Assembly (NCBI RefSeq): GCF_946190275.1
Contig: NZ_CAMHZQ010000007.1
Location: 1-64,000 of the forward strand
From: Streptococcus mitis
Lineage (GTDB): Bacteria; Bacillota; Bacilli; Lactobacillales; Streptococcaceae
DNA: 64,000 nt
Reading direction: 5' to 3'
The notes beneath the pieces are model-generated. The model did not search any database, was not told the origin of the DNA, and saw only the letters and a list, made by a program, of their open reading frames with translations. This document shows positions 44,989 to 55,301 of the stretch, one piece after another. The position numbers and the translations under genes were made by a program. Each line of letters begins with the position of its first letter. Within the stretch, counting starts at the first letter, position 1.

Positions 44989-45728
44989 TATCTATATTTT
45001 TCTAAGGTCAGGACTGTTTTTAATCCTAATTTTTTTGCAATTTCGTACAAATCGACCTTGTTTTCAATTTGTCGTAGAATGAACTGTTCCCGCAGGGCTT
45101 GAGCTGATAGTGCTGGAAAACCTTTCTCCTTGACAAAAGCTTCTAACTGACGGAAGGCCCATTGACGAGAATAGGCTTTCCCTCCCCTTTCAAAGAGATA
45201 GTTCTGGCCCATCAAGGGTTCCAATTCTGAAAGTAAGGTCGTAGGAATGGTGACAATTCTCTGTTGGGAAGCCTTCTTGATTCGCAACACCTGAAAGTCC
45301 AGATTGATGTCCGCAACCTTGAGAGCTAAAATCTCACTGGGCAAGAGCCCCATTTCCAAGATAAGTAGAGCCAGTAAACGCCCCTCTGGATAATTACTTT
45401 CCTGCCAAAAAGAGTCTAGGTTTAACAGTTCTGGTTTTGCGGTCTTCTTTTCAGCTTGTTTGGCTAATTCCAAACGATAAAAGCTATCCACTTCTCCTTT
45501 TTGATAGAGAAAGTAGAGAAATTGGTTACAGGCCGAAATCTTTCGCTTCTGAGCGCTGATTTTTAGACTGGCTAGTTGGGCTTGGTAAATCTTGAGACTG
45601 GTCTCAGAAATCCGCTCGCCCACAATGTCTAAAAATTGCTCCAAATCATACTTATAGGACTGCTTGGAATTGGCAGACAGACCCTGCTTTTCCTCTAAAA
45701 AGGCTGAAATCCTGTCTCTCATTTGCAT
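44988..45728 (-). CDS. XerD-like recombinase homologue, active site degenerate
   Basis: A 246-aa tyrosine-recombinase-like protein (SAM-like N-domain then catalytic fold). The catalytic arginines and histidines are not in place. The box I segment reads [10 protein letters not shown] where active enzymes have G-L-R-x-x-E. The box II segment reads [10 protein letters not shown] where active enzymes have H-x-L-R-H. Only a terminal Tyr (LTLEKYR) remains. It corresponds to the XerD-like protein encoded next to scpAB in streptococci, which is distinct from XerS. Probably non-catalytic; perhaps a chromosome-organisation factor. ATG at 45728 or 45722. Confidence 0.8.
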   Translation of the reverse strand: MQMRDRISAFLEEKQGLSANSKQSYKYDLEQFLDIVGERISETSLKIYQAQLASLKISAQKRKISACNQFLYFLYQKGEVDSFYRLELAKQAEKKTAKPELLNLDSFWQESNYPEGRLLALLILEMGLLPSEILALKVADINLDFQVLRIKKASQQRIVTIPTTLLSELEPLMGQNYLFERGGKAYSRQWAFRQLEAFVKEKGFPALSAQALREQFILRQIENKVDLYEIAKKLGLKTVLTLEKYR

Positions 45729-46180
45729 CGAATCTCAAATTCCTTACTAAAGTCATGCAAGAGGGCATTGACTGCCTTGAGGATAGACTTGCGCGTGATA
45801 ATCCCTTGGAAAATACCTTCTGCGTCCACAACCGGTAAGAAAGACTCATCTACCAGCTTGTGCAAGACCTCCGTAATAGTAAAATCAGGCGAAACAACCG
45901 CTACGTCCCTTTTCGTCATGTGGACAATGTCCGTATCTGCCATGATTTCTTGACTCAGGTCATGCTCCATCTGATAAGCCATAATATCTCTGAGCCCAAT
46001 CGTCCCAACAAACTGCTTTTCATCTGTCACAACGGGAACACGAGTATAGGTCATCTGACTAAGCAAGAGGGTTGCATGATCCGCATTGTGGGTATCAATC
46101 AAAACAGCTAGATTTTCAGCAGGGGTCAAAAAAGTTTCCTCCTGCCCCAACAAGAAAGTCTCAAACTCCTTGGCAATCAT
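45719..46180 (-). CDS. cbpB: CBS-domain protein, CbpB/DarB-like
   Basis: A 153-aa protein of two CBS domains (TRVPVVTDEKQFVGTIGLRD, ESFLPVVDAEGIFQGIITRK). The size and layout match B. subtilis DarB (YkuL) and Listeria CbpB, which bind cyclic di-AMP and act on Rel and pyruvate carboxylase. Ligand binding here is inferred from the family. It overlaps both neighbours (ATGA with the phosphodiesterase). Confidence 0.8.
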   Translation of the reverse strand: MIAKEFETFLLGQEETFLTPAENLAVLIDTHNADHATLLLSQMTYTRVPVVTDEKQFVGTIGLRDIMAYQMEHDLSQEIMADTDIVHMTKRDVAVVSPDFTITEVLHKLVDESFLPVVDAEGIFQGIITRKSILKAVNALLHDFSKEFEIRCK

Positions 46181-46698
46181 CGGCTAAACTCCTTGGACAA
46201 GCCCGGATACACCTCATGGTCTCGTGTCAAAAAGTCGACTTTGAAGTAACTATCATCAATCTCCACACGAGCATAGAGACATTCTCTGATGGTACCACGT
46301 GGTTGACTGATAGAGCCTGGATTTAGAAAAAGAGTCTTTCCTTCCATCCAAGCACTTGGCACATGTAAGTGACCATAGAGGCAGATATCGGCTTCTTCTT
46401 CCTGAGCCCAGTAGTCCAACTTTTGAAAATTGAAATTAATGTCGAACAGGTGTCCGTGAGTTTGGATAATCTTGGTCGAACCAAGCTCAGTCACCAAACG
46501 TTCTGGGTAACCTGCATAAAAGTCCATGTTCCCTTTAACAACACGGATTCCCTCCCAAAGTGGAGAATCGGGACGCAATTCAGAATCTCCGTTATGAAAA
46601 ACGGCGTCAACTTTGCCCACATAGCGATCACGGATTTCTTCCACAATCAAGCTATCGCCATGAGAATCGCTCATTACAATGATGGTTTGCTTTGCCAT
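46177..46698 (-). CDS. YfcE/MJ0936-type phosphodiesterase
   Basis: A 173-aa metallophosphoesterase with the motifs D10-x-H12 (MSDSHGDS), NGDSE, KGNMD, TQTHGH-type ([10 protein letters not shown]) and GHLH (YGHLHVPS). It binds two metals and hydrolyses phosphodiesters; the natural substrate is unknown. It overlaps rdgB by 25 bases. Confidence 0.88.
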   Translation of the reverse strand: MAKQTIIVMSDSHGDSLIVEEIRDRYVGKVDAVFHNGDSELRPDSPLWEGIRVVKGNMDFYAGYPERLVTELGSTKIIQTHGHLFDINFNFQKLDYWAQEEEADICLYGHLHVPSAWMEGKTLFLNPGSISQPRGTIRECLYARVEIDDSYFKVDFLTRDHEVYPGLSKEFSR

Positions 46699-47645
46699 GA
46701 TGGAAATACCTCCAAAAGTTTCTTAACGGCTAAGGCACGGTGAGATTGACTATTTTTTTCTTCAAGGGTTAATTCAGCTGAGGACTTGCCTGTCTCTCCT
46801 ACAAGGAAGAGAGGGTCATAGCCAAAGCCATTTTCACCCTTAGGTTCAAAGTTAATGTAGCCAGGCCAATCTGCTTCAACAACCAAGCTTTCCTTGTTTG
46901 GACTGGCTACGACTAGGGTTGTATGGAATTGAGCCGAGCGGTCCTTGAGTTCAAAGACCATGGCCAATTCGTGCAAGAGCTTGGCATTGTTTTCACGGTC
47001 AGTAGCTCCCACACCTGCGAAACGAGCTGACCAGACACCTGGCAAGCCACCAAGGACATCAACTTTAAGTCCAGAATCATCTGCCAGAACCATCTTGCCC
47101 GTTAATTGAGAAATGGTTTCTGCCTTGAGGCGGGCATTTTCTTCAAAGGTCATGCCTGTTTCTGCTACTTCAGGTAAGTCAGGATAGTCATTAAGATTTT
47201 CCACATCGTATCCTAACTTGTCAAAGATAGCTCGAAATTCCTTGGTCTTGCCCTCGTTACGAGTCGCAATCAACAAGGTTTCTCTAACCTTGTTTGTCTC
47301 AAAGAAATCATGAACATTGACCCCTTCTTTGGGCAATTCCACATACAAGAGTTGCCCATTTTCAACCAAGAGCAAAGTCCCCTGACGTTGGATAACTTCC
47401 AAGCTACGTCCTGCTTCTTGGTTGAGGATATCCACCACAAAAGACAATAAACGGTAGAGAGAACCATAGCGTAAAACAATCACAGAAACAGGAAAACCTT
47501 GTTCCTCATCTCGAAATCTTTGGGCAAACTCCAATAGAGGAAAATCCAAGTCATCACCATTCAAAGTCCGGACACCACCAAAAATACTATAGTTTCCAAC
47601 ATACCAGTCCTGGTCATCCTTGTATTCATAAATTTTATTTGTCAT
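46674..47645 (-). CDS. rdgB: RdgB/HAM1 pyrophosphatase with N-terminal extension
   Basis: A 323-aa protein. The C-terminal 195 residues are an ITPase/XTPase ([53 protein letters not shown]) that removes ITP, dITP and XTP. The N-terminal 125 residues form an extra domain found in streptococcal homologues. I start at the ATG at 47645 ([11 protein letters not shown]), which overlaps the murI stop by ATGA; the longer frame from 47684 lies within murI. Confidence 0.9.
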   Translation of the reverse strand: MTNKIYEYKDDQDWYVGNYSIFGGVRTLNGDDLDFPLLEFAQRFRDEEQGFPVSVIVLRYGSLYRLLSFVVDILNQEAGRSLEVIQRQGTLLLVENGQLLYVELPKEGVNVHDFFETNKVRETLLIATRNEGKTKEFRAIFDKLGYDVENLNDYPDLPEVAETGMTFEENARLKAETISQLTGKMVLADDSGLKVDVLGGLPGVWSARFAGVGATDRENNAKLLHELAMVFELKDRSAQFHTTLVVASPNKESLVVEADWPGYINFEPKGENGFGYDPLFLVGETGKSSAELTLEEKNSQSHRALAVKKLLEVFPSWQSKPSL

Positions 47646-48436
47646 AATTCTACATGCTCCACATGAATTTCTTTTTCCAGCCATTCTTCACCTATTTGGG
47701 CAAAACTTTGGCTGCTAGCTGTTGTGTAAAAACGGTGATGGAGTGGTCCAGCATCGCGACCACGATTGATTTCAAAATAATTGAGTAAGACTGAGATATC
47801 CCGTACGCACTCTGCCCCACTATCGATGAGCTGAACCTTTGGCCCCATGACATTTTGAATAATGGGTCTGAGCAGTGGATAATGGGTACAGCCCAAAATC
47901 AGGCTATCCACCTTTCCTACCAAGGGACGCAGGGTTTCATAAACTACTTTCTTGGTGACACTGGTTGACAGGGCCCCAGACTCCACCAAGGGAGCAAACT
48001 TGGGACAGGCCAAACTCTCCACCTGTAAGTCCGGATCCAGATCATGAATTTTCTGACGGTAGATGTCTGATTGTACAGTCATGGGTGTTCCAATCACCCC
48101 GATTTTCCCACCTTGGCTAGACTTGATGGCTGCCGAAGCTCCTGGTAAAATCACACCCAAGACAGGAATGTTGAGTTGAGCCTTGATTTCTTCCCAAACG
48201 ACCGCAGTCGCAGTGTTACAAGCAATAACGATCATCTTGACATCCTTGGTCAAGAGAAAGTTGACCAACTGCCAAGTATATTCACGAATTTGCTCAGCAG
48301 GACGGGGACCATAAGGCGCCCGTGCCGAATCTCCAATATAGACGATTTCTTCATGGGGAAGCTGGCGCATGAGCTCGCGCACAACAGTCAAGCCCCCGAC
48401 ACCCGAATCCAAAAAACCAATTGGTCGATTATCCAT
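47642..48436 (-). CDS. murI: Glutamate racemase
   Basis: A 264-aa racemase making D-glutamate for peptidoglycan. D10-S11 ([10 protein letters not shown]), C73 (ACNTATA) and C183-T184-H185 (GCTHYPLL) are the catalytic acid/base residues. First gene of the overlapping run murI to yidD. Confidence 0.96.
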   Translation of the reverse strand: MDNRPIGFLDSGVGGLTVVRELMRQLPHEEIVYIGDSARAPYGPRPAEQIREYTWQLVNFLLTKDVKMIVIACNTATAVVWEEIKAQLNIPVLGVILPGASAAIKSSQGGKIGVIGTPMTVQSDIYRQKIHDLDPDLQVESLACPKFAPLVESGALSTSVTKKVVYETLRPLVGKVDSLILGCTHYPLLRPIIQNVMGPKVQLIDSGAECVRDISVLLNYFEINRGRDAGPLHHRFYTTASSQSFAQIGEEWLEKEIHVEHVEL

Positions 48437-48601
48437 ACAGTCTTCTTTCTAGTCTTTTTTCTGATTGATAGTTCATTATGATTATTTATCCTTATGAACT
48501 GAAGGACAGCTTCAACAACTACTATCTCTCTTAATCATAATCAAATATCAATAGAATGCAAGGAAAAAGTCTCATCCCTAAACCATAGCCAACATAGTGA
48601 G
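48437..48601. other. Gap upstream of murI, nothing clear
   Basis: AT-rich DNA before murI containing its ribosome region. I see no clear promoter, repeat or structured element. Confidence 0.3.
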
Positions 48602-48629
48602 AAGTCTGGAATTTTCATCCCAGACTTTT
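48602..48629 (-). terminator. Terminator of yneF
   Basis: AAGTCTGG/CCCAGACTT hairpin 7 bases past the yneF stop, with T-rich flanks. Confidence 0.75.
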
Positions 48630-48635
48630 CCTTAT

Positions 48636-48884
48636 TTATTTTTTCTTTTTATTGTTAGCAAGGGCTGCCTTTTGTTGGCGGATGATTTGGTGGTAAACTT
48701 GTTGTACCTTGGCTTCGCTTGGTTTTTGACCATTTGCACTCAAAAGAGTACGAACTGCTTCAGCATTCAAACGTGGGTTGTCAGCGAATTCTTTTTCGAT
48801 TTGCTTACGAACCAAGTACATTCCTCCAAGAGCTCCTCCTAGAAAAGCTAGCACAATCAATACAATTGCTAATAGTAAATCCAT
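48636..48884 (-). CDS. yneF: YneF-family (UPF0154) membrane protein
   Basis: An 82-aa protein: one N-terminal membrane helix ([20 protein letters not shown]), then the conserved [20 protein letters not shown] and a basic tail (NNKKKK). The family is universal in Firmicutes, function unknown. I use the ATG at 48884; another ATG three bases earlier is possible. The longer frame from 48938 has no ribosome site. Confidence 0.85.
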
Positions 48885-49028
48885 CATTTTTCTCCTGTTT
48901 CTTTTTGAGTCCCTTTCATTATACCACAAACTAGCCACCCTGACTAGTTTGTTTTACGCTTTCAGGGATGGAATAGACAGCAAAAAGAACCCTGCTTTTC
49001 TGCAAAAGAGGGCTCCTTACTAAGTTTA

Positions 49029-49139
49029 TACTCAATGAAAATCAAAGAGCAAACTAGGAAGCTAGCCGCAGGTTGCTCAAAGCACTGTTTTAAGATTGCA
49101 GATAGAACTAACACGGTTTGAAGAGATTTTCGAAGAGTA
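49029..49139 (-). repeat. BOX element with degenerate boxB
   Basis: A 111-bp BOX copy, TACTCAATGAAAATC to GATTTTCGAAGAGTA, with intact boxC (AGGAAGCTAGCCGCAGG), a boxB-like remnant (TTGCAGATAGAACTAACA) and a shortened boxA. Confidence 0.8.
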
Positions 49140-49175
49140 TTAATTTCATATTTCTGCCTATCCATTTGTACTAAT

Positions 49176-49203
49176 AAAAGACTGAAACACTAGATTTCAG
49201 CCT
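49176..49203 (-). terminator. Terminator of the TrpXYZ-like operon
   Basis: Minus strand: GGCTGAAA, loop, TTTCAGTC then TTTTATT, just past the ATPase stop. Confidence 0.8.
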
Positions 49204-49209
49204 TTTTCT

Positions 49210-50013
49210 TTATCCTAAAACCAATTCATCACTGACCAGACTTTGGCCACTATTTTTCTGGAAGAGATGCATGAGGTCTTCAACTGTCAGATTCTTTTTC
49301 TCTTCTCCCTTGACATCCACCACTATCTTGCCTTGATAAAGCATAATGAGACGATTGCCGTATTCAATCGCATGGTTCATATCGTGGGTAATCATCAGAG
49401 TAGTCAACTGATGATGCTCCACAATCTTTTGCGTCAAGTCCATCACCATTTGACTGGTTTTCGGGTCAAGTGCCGCAGTGTGTTCATCCAAAAGCAAGAG
49501 CTTAGGTTTCACCAAGGCTGCCATGACTAGGGTCAAGGCCTGTCTTTGTCCTCCTGAAAGGTATTGAGTATCCACTTTCAAACGATTTTCAAGGCCGATA
49601 TTCAACTCCTTCAAGGCCTCTTGGAACTGGATTCTGTCCTTTTCCTTCACGCCCCAGCCAAGTCCTCTTTTTTGTCCACGTCTCAAGGCAATGGCCATAT
49701 TCTCCTCAATCGTCAAACGAGAAGCTGTCCCCATCTTAGGATCTTGAAAAACACGGGCAATATCCTTGGCTCTCTTTCGTACACTCAGATTTTTAATGGA
49801 TTTCCCTTCCAACAAAAGGTCTCCTTCGTCCACAGATAAATTGCCAGCCAAGATATTCATCAAAGTGGATTTCCCTGCGCCATTTCCACCAATCACAGAG
49901 ATAAAATCTCCCTCTTCAACCTCTAAATCTAATCCTTTGAGGACATGGTTTTCATTGACCGTCCCTGCTTCAAATGTTTTGTGAATATTTTCAAGTGTTA
50001 ACAAACTTGCCAT
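49210..50013 (-). CDS. ABC transporter ATPase (TrpZ-like)
   Basis: A 267-aa ATPase: Walker A GGNGAGKST, signature LSGGQRQALTLVM, Walker B LLLLDEHTAALDP (H after DE, common in this family), switch His in ITHDMNHA. Third gene of the unit with a DUF534/ABC_sub_bind-type binding protein and a permease. These systems are predicted tryptophan/tyrosine importers (TrpXYZ). Confidence 0.8.
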   Translation of the reverse strand: MASLLTLENIHKTFEAGTVNENHVLKGLDLEVEEGDFISVIGGNGAGKSTLMNILAGNLSVDEGDLLLEGKSIKNLSVRKRAKDIARVFQDPKMGTASRLTIEENMAIALRRGQKRGLGWGVKEKDRIQFQEALKELNIGLENRLKVDTQYLSGGQRQALTLVMAALVKPKLLLLDEHTAALDPKTSQMVMDLTQKIVEHHQLTTLMITHDMNHAIEYGNRLIMLYQGKIVVDVKGEEKKNLTVEDLMHLFQKNSGQSLVSDELVLG

Positions 50014-50025
50014 AACTTTCTCCTC

Positions 50026-50919
50026 CTATTCATTTCTCAGTTTCAAACCACGAATCTTTAATCTCTTTTGCAATTCTGGTGCAAATAAAACCAAGGCTAG
50101 CAAGATTGCATTAAAGAGACGGACCAGATTTTGATCTAGATTTGGAATTTCATAGATATTTAAAATAATCAAACGGTAAACAATAGCACCGATTCCGATG
50201 GATAACAAGCGACCTCCTATGGTCAAGTCGTGTATCAAGACTTCTGCAATAATGACTGCACTCAAACCAACAACGATGGTTCCTGTCCCAGAAGTTACAT
50301 CTGAAAATCCATCATTCTGAGCAAATAAGGAACCACACAGAGCAATCAGACCATTTGAAATCATATAACCAACAATCTTCATGGTGTCTACATTGACCCC
50401 ATTAGCCTCACTCATCGGAATATTGTCCCCAGTCGAACGCAAGACCAAGCCAATCTCCGTTTTCATCAAAAGAGTCAAGACCAAACAAACAAGTAAGAGA
50501 CAGGCCAAACTGAATGAGAAAACAGCTTCTTCAGTTGTTAGCCCCAAGCTCGCTAATTGCTTAAAGACAGTTGAAGAATCTCCCAAGGAAAGATTGGGCA
50601 CACTTCCCATGATTTTAATATTGATTGAATAAAGACCTGTCAAGGTCACAATCCCTGTCAAGAGAGCTGGGATTTTCATCTTGGTGTGGAGCATTCCTGA
50701 TACAAGACCAGCTACCATACCTGCCAGCAAAGCAAGTAAGGTCGCAATCCAAGGATTTGTCCCTGCCTGTATCTGTGATACGACGACAGCTGCACCTAGA
50801 GGAAAGGCTCCTTCAGCAGTCATATCCGCAATATCCAAAATACGGAAAGTCAAGTAGACCCCAATGGCCATAATCGACCACAACAAACCTTCTGATAAAC
50901 TAGATAATACAAAACTCAT
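50026..50919 (-). CDS. ABC transporter permease (TrpY-like)
   Basis: A 297-aa permease of the branched-chain amino acid/LivH-like family with eight or so helices (TAEGAFPLGAAVVVSQIQAG, IPALLTGIVTLTGLYSINIK). It sits 12 bases after the ATPase in coordinates and is translated before it. Predicted amino-acid importer. Confidence 0.8.
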   Translation of the reverse strand: MSFVLSSLSEGLLWSIMAIGVYLTFRILDIADMTAEGAFPLGAAVVVSQIQAGTNPWIATLLALLAGMVAGLVSGMLHTKMKIPALLTGIVTLTGLYSINIKIMGSVPNLSLGDSSTVFKQLASLGLTTEEAVFSFSLACLLLVCLVLTLLMKTEIGLVLRSTGDNIPMSEANGVNVDTMKIVGYMISNGLIALCGSLFAQNDGFSDVTSGTGTIVVGLSAVIIAEVLIHDLTIGGRLLSIGIGAIVYRLIILNIYEIPNLDQNLVRLFNAILLALVLFAPELQKRLKIRGLKLRNE

Positions 50920-50929
50920 CTTAAACCTC

Positions 50930-51907
50930 CTATTCCTTGCCCTCTAATTTACTAATATCAATTCCTAGTGCATCTGCCATTTCTTTATTGGTATGCAATT
51001 CCAGTTTTTCAGGCAACTCAACTGCTATATTTTCTGGCTTCTCACCTTTTAAAACACGAATCAACATGCGGGCTGTCTGCCGTCCCAATTCTTCATAATT
51101 GGTACCGTAGTTATACAAGCCACCAACAGCAATCATTTCTGTTGAACCACCAAATACTGGAACTTTGTGTTTAATAGAAACCTGCTTGACTGTTTCCATG
51201 GTTGACGAAATGATATTATCCGTTGGTACAAAAACCATATCCACTTCAGCCATCAAGCTCTCTGCTGCCGCCTTGACGTTGTTACTGTCCAAGATTGTTT
51301 TTTCAACAACGGTAAATCCTTTTTCTTCCAGAAGTCGCTTAGCTTCATCCTTTTGGACAACTGAGTTTGGCTCGCTCTGAGTATAGAGAATTCCAATTGT
51401 TTTAGCCTTTGGCAACACTTTCTTTATCAAATTGATTTGGGTTGAAATGGCATCTGATGACTGGTCGCTTGTTCCAGTTACATTGCCCCCAGGGTGTTCT
51501 CTTGACTCAACCAGCTTGGCACTGACAGGGTCTGTTACAGCTGAAAAGATAACCGGTGTCGTTTGTGTTGTATTAGCCAAGCTCTGAGCAGAAGGCGTTG
51601 CGATGGCTAGAACGACATCACTAGATTCTGCTAGCTGCTGGGAAATCGTTTTTAGATTTCTTTGTTCTCCCTGTGCATTTTGCAAATCAATCTCGATATT
51701 TTTCCCTTCCACATAGCCTTGTTTGGCCAGCTCATCCACAAAACCTTCTCTAGTAGCGTCTAAGGACTGGTGGGTAATAAATTGCGAAATACCGATACGA
51801 AAAACATCTTTTTTCTTGTCTGCCTTCAACTGATGCAAACTGATCAGAGAGGTCAAGAGGATCCCCACTACCAAGAGGGGGGCTAGTAATTTTCGAACAA
51901 CTTTCAT
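50930..51907 (-). CDS. ABC substrate-binding protein (TrpX-like)
   Basis: A 325-aa ABC_sub_bind (DUF534) protein. The N-terminal hydrophobic segment (APLLVVGILLTSLISL) has no lipobox cysteine, so it is either a cleaved signal or a membrane anchor. The two-lobed domain includes IGISQFITHQSLDATREGFV and PVIFSAVTDPVSAKLV. Predicted to bind tryptophan or a related amino acid. First gene after a long leader with an intrinsic terminator. Confidence 0.8.
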   Translation of the reverse strand: MKVVRKLLAPLLVVGILLTSLISLHQLKADKKKDVFRIGISQFITHQSLDATREGFVDELAKQGYVEGKNIEIDLQNAQGEQRNLKTISQQLAESSDVVLAIATPSAQSLANTTQTTPVIFSAVTDPVSAKLVESREHPGGNVTGTSDQSSDAISTQINLIKKVLPKAKTIGILYTQSEPNSVVQKDEAKRLLEEKGFTVVEKTILDSNNVKAAAESLMAEVDMVFVPTDNIISSTMETVKQVSIKHKVPVFGGSTEMIAVGGLYNYGTNYEELGRQTARMLIRVLKGEKPENIAVELPEKLELHTNKEMADALGIDISKLEGKE

Positions 51908-51937
51908 AATGAAACTCCTTCTCAGAAAAGATAAAAC

Positions 51938-52195
51938 AAAAAACCGCCTAGATACTATCTAAACGGATGCTTGAAATAATCTAACAAGTTATAACTTAGC
52001 TAGTCCATTTAGATATTCATCTATATGGACCGCAATCAAAAATCTTAGCCACATAGATACAAACAAATTGCTTGAACTGTTTGCATCCATGGTGACATGT
52101 CTACAAACACTATCTAAAGTAGCTAAAGTAAAAGTTTTGATTCATTGTTACAGCTTGTCTTTTATTCATTTCTTTTTCTGCTTTCTTTTTTGATG
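51938..52195 (-). promoter_or_regulatory. trpX leader with attenuator-type terminator
   Basis: Transcripts from the promoter at 52230-52202 have a leader of about 290 bases. Near its end CCGTTTAGATA pairs with TATCTAGGCGG (51944-51965), followed by TTTTTTG: an intrinsic terminator 30 bases before the trpX start. Before it is a strong hairpin GTCCATATAGAT/ATCTAAATGGAC (about 52002-52030). A short frame starts at an ATG at 52090 (MDANSSSNLFVSMWLRF) with a Trp codon; its end is uncertain. No T-box AGGGUGG motif. Likely transcription attenuation of the transporter. Confidence 0.55.
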
Positions 52196-52201
52196 TTTCC
52201 T

Positions 52202-52230
52202 ATCTTACCACCTTTTTCATCAGCTGTCAA
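52202..52230 (-). promoter_or_regulatory. Promoter of the TrpXYZ-like operon
   Basis: TTGACA (plus 52225-52230) and TAAGAT (plus 52202-52207) 17 bases apart on the minus strand. Confidence 0.75.
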
Positions 52231-52307
52231 GAATATTTCAGAATTTTTTAAAATTTTTCGAAAATTCTTTCAGGATGCTTTCAAAGATTTTTTCAAATCA
52301 GTCCAAC

Positions 52308-52357
52308 AAAAAAAGGTTTATAATTTCCATAAAAATTGACATGGAAATTATAAAACC
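52308..52357 (-). terminator. Terminator of ami operon
   Basis: A 16-bp stem GGTTTTATAATTTCCAT/ATGGAAATTATAAACC followed on the minus strand by TTTTTTTG. Confidence 0.88.
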
Positions 52358-52361
52358 ACTA

Positions 52362-53288
52362 TTAGTTTAATCCTTGTTGATAACGTGCCAATTCGGCTTC
52401 GTTTGCCCAAACATAGTGACCTGGACGGATTTCTACCATGGATGGCTTATCAGTCTCATAATCATGTTGACTTGGGTCGTAAACCTTCAAGACCTTCTTA
52501 CGTTCCAAGATTGGATCTGGAATTGGTACAGCTGAAAGCAAGGCTTGAGTATATGGGTGAATTGGATTGTTAAACAATTCTTCTGTTTCTGCAACCTCTA
52601 CAATAACACCCTTGTAAATAACTGCGATACGATCTGAAATAAAGCGAACGACCGACAAGTCATGGGCGATGAAGAGATAGGTCAAACCAAGTTCTTTTTG
52701 GAATTTTTTGAGCAAGTTCAAGACTTGGGCACGTACAGAAACATCCAAGGCTGAAATTGGCTCATCTGCAATAACAAAATCTGGTTGCATGACTAAAGCA
52801 CGGGCAATACCGATACGTTGGCGTTGACCACCTGAAAACTCATGAGGATAACGAGTCAAGTGCTCAGCAAGAAGCCCCACTTCACGGATAATATTTTTAA
52901 CTTTCTCTTTACGTTCCTCTTCATCCTTAAATAGACGGTGATTGTAAAGACCTTCAGAAATAATATAATCAACAGTCGCACGTTCATTCAAACTTGCGGC
53001 AGGGTCTTGGAAAATCATCTGGATACGACGAATCAATTCCGCAGCTTGTTCACGCGATTTTTTACCATTGATCTTTTGACCATCAAAAATGATATCTCCA
53101 TTACTTGTGTCATTGAGACCGATTATCGCACGACCAATAGTTGTTTTCCCACTACCTGACTCACCTACAAGCGAGAAAGTTTCTCCCTTATTGATAAAGA
53201 AGTTGGCATTTTTAACCGCGACAAACTTCTTACTTCCTTCACCGAAGGAAATTTCTAAATCTTTGATTTCTACTAATTTTTCAGACAT
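52362..53288 (-). CDS. amiF: AmiF oligopeptide ABC ATPase
   Basis: A 308-aa OppF-type ATPase: Walker [38 protein letters not shown], and the C-terminal oligopeptide domain ([17 protein letters not shown]). I start at the ATG at 53288 ([10 protein letters not shown]) behind AGGAGG; the frame is open upstream to 53357 inside amiE. Confidence 0.94.
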   Translation of the reverse strand: MSEKLVEIKDLEISFGEGSKKFVAVKNANFFINKGETFSLVGESGSGKTTIGRAIIGLNDTSNGDIIFDGQKINGKKSREQAAELIRRIQMIFQDPAASLNERATVDYIISEGLYNHRLFKDEEERKEKVKNIIREVGLLAEHLTRYPHEFSGGQRQRIGIARALVMQPDFVIADEPISALDVSVRAQVLNLLKKFQKELGLTYLFIAHDLSVVRFISDRIAVIYKGVIVEVAETEELFNNPIHPYTQALLSAVPIPDPILERKKVLKVYDPSQHDYETDKPSMVEIRPGHYVWANEAELARYQQGLN

Positions 53289-53298
53289 TTCCTTCCTC

Positions 53299-54366
53299 CT
53301 AGTCTGCCAGATGGGCAAATCCCATTTTTTCACGGATCTTATCGTGAAGATTTGCAATCACAGCTGGTTTTTCTACTTTTGGAGCATCCTCATGAAGAAG
53401 CCAAGTTTTAGCCCAATGTGTCTCTGATACTGAGAATTGAGGAGCTTTTTGTTCGAAGTCAATTTGCATTGCATAGTCTGAACGCAAGGCAAAGGCATCC
53501 CCTTTCAGATCAGTATAAAGTGACGGAGGTGTTCCTGGGATTGAGTAAAGATCCCCTTTATCATCAGCAAGCTGAGGCAAGCTAGACAAGAGACTCCATG
53601 TATATGGATGGCGAGGGTCATAGAAGACTTCCTCAACAGTTCCATATTCAACGATTTCTCCTGCATACATAACCGCTACCTTATCCGCAATACTTGCTAC
53701 CACACCAAGGTCGTGGGTAATAAAGATTGTTGTGAAATGGTACTCGTTTTGTAATGATTTGAGCAAATCAATAATCTGTGCTTGAATGGTCACATCCAAG
53801 GCAGTTGTTGGCTCATCACAGATCAAGACATCAGGTCGGCAGGCAAGGGCAATAGCAATAACGATACGTTGACGCATTCCTCCAGAATATTGGAATGGGT
53901 ATTCATCAAAACGTCTATCTGCGTCTGGAATCCCAACCTTATTCATGTAGTCAATAGCCAATTCTTTTGCTTCCTTGGCTGTTTTTCCTTGGTGTTTTAC
54001 AATAACTTCTGTAATCTGACTACCAATTGTTTTAATTGGGTCCAAACTAGTCATTGGATCCTGGAAGATGGTTGCAATCTTAGCACCCCGAATTTGTTCC
54101 CAATCCTTGTGAGAAGACAAGGCTGTCAAATCCTGCCCACGGTAGTCAATGCTACCTTGAGCAATGCGACCATTTTCTTCGAGCATACCTGTGAAGGTTT
54201 TTGTCAAAACAGATTTCCCTGATCCTGACTCACCTACCAAGGCCAATACTTCACCTTCAACTAATTCAAGGGAAACGCCGCGAATGGCTGTCAATACTTT
54301 GTCACGAACGTCAAATTCCACGACAATATCGCGAGCAGTCAAAATTACATTTTTTTCTGTTGTCAT
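53299..54366 (-). CDS. amiE: AmiE oligopeptide ABC ATPase
   Basis: A 355-aa OppD-type ATPase: [59 protein letters not shown]. Pairs with AmiF to drive peptide import. Confidence 0.95.
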   Translation of the reverse strand: MTTEKNVILTARDIVVEFDVRDKVLTAIRGVSLELVEGEVLALVGESGSGKSVLTKTFTGMLEENGRIAQGSIDYRGQDLTALSSHKDWEQIRGAKIATIFQDPMTSLDPIKTIGSQITEVIVKHQGKTAKEAKELAIDYMNKVGIPDADRRFDEYPFQYSGGMRQRIVIAIALACRPDVLICDEPTTALDVTIQAQIIDLLKSLQNEYHFTTIFITHDLGVVASIADKVAVMYAGEIVEYGTVEEVFYDPRHPYTWSLLSSLPQLADDKGDLYSIPGTPPSLYTDLKGDAFALRSDYAMQIDFEQKAPQFSVSETHWAKTWLLHEDAPKVEKPAVIANLHDKIREKMGFAHLAD

Positions 54367-54374
54367 TTCTACTC

Positions 54375-55301
54375 CTATCTATGTGTACGTGGATCACTAG
54401 CATCCGCTAAGTTTTGACCAACTACGAAAAGGGACAAGGATACCAAGACAAGAGTTGTCAATGGAATCCAGAACAAGTAAGCATTGGTTGTTACGTTTTG
54501 TGAATAATCCGAAATCAAACGACCCAAACTTGGCACTGTAATCGGTAATCCAAGACCGAAGAATGACAAGAAGGCTTCGTATGAGATAAAGCTTGGAAGC
54601 ATCTGAGTCATCGTTGTCACAATAACAGATACCAATTGTGGCATGATGTTTTTAGCAACAATCTTCAAGGTTGGTGTTCCCAAAGTACGTGACGCCAAGT
54701 TGTATTCCAAGTCACGATAACGCAAGATTTGCACACGAATCATGAAGGCAATCCCGATCCATGTTGTCACACTCATGGCAAAAATCAGATTCCAGAATCC
54801 AGCTCCGATTGAGTAAGTCAAGACAATGACAATCAAGAGAGATGGGATGTTTGAGATGACGTTGTAAACTTCCATCATGACACGGTCAACTGATTTTGAA
54901 ATTCCCCAAATACCGCCGACAAAAACACCGATAACCAAGTTAATCACTGTCGCAATCACAGAAATGAGGATAGAGTTACGAGCTCCGAACCAGACACCGT
55001 CAAAGAGCGATTTACCGTTACTGTCTGTACCGAACCAATGCTCTGCATTTGGCTTGATATAACGAGCACTAAAGTCGTTTACCTTGCTGACATCATTAAA
55101 ATCAAACTTAGAAAACATCGGGTAGATGAAACTCATCAAAATGATAGCTACCAAGATTCCCAACATGACTACAGTTGATTTTTTCTTCATAAATTGTCTA
55201 AACACTGATCCCCAGTAAGAATAGGCTGGCGCATCAATGGCTTCAGAGGCAAAATCGTCACGTTTTACGAACTGAAATTTTTCTTTATCGATTGTAGACA
55301 T
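54375..55301 (-). CDS. amiD: AmiD oligopeptide permease
   Basis: A 308-aa OppC-type permease: cytoplasmic N-terminus, six helices, EAA loop ([20 protein letters not shown]). Starts at the amiC stop (one-base overlap). Confidence 0.95.
   Translation of the reverse strand: MSTIDKEKFQFVKRDDFASEAIDAPAYSYWGSVFRQFMKKKSTVVMLGILVAIILMSFIYPMFSKFDFNDVSKVNDFSARYIKPNAEHWFGTDSNGKSLFDGVWFGARNSILISVIATVINLVIGVFVGGIWGISKSVDRVMMEVYNVISNIPSLLIVIVLTYSIGAGFWNLIFAMSVTTWIGIAFMIRVQILRYRDLEYNLASRTLGTPTLKIVAKNIMPQLVSVIVTTMTQMLPSFISYEAFLSFFGLGLPITVPSLGRLISDYSQNVTTNAYLFWIPLTTLVLVSLSLFVVGQNLADASDPRTHR

Noticed and set aside
48962..49165. 67-aa minus-strand frame across the BOX element
   Set aside because: Translated BOX repeat (SFLVCSLIFIEYK type) is a common spurious prediction.
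51938..52195. T-box riboswitch for the transporter
   Set aside because: No AGGGUGGNACCGCG-type motif or specifier arrangement found; kept only as an attenuator-type leader.
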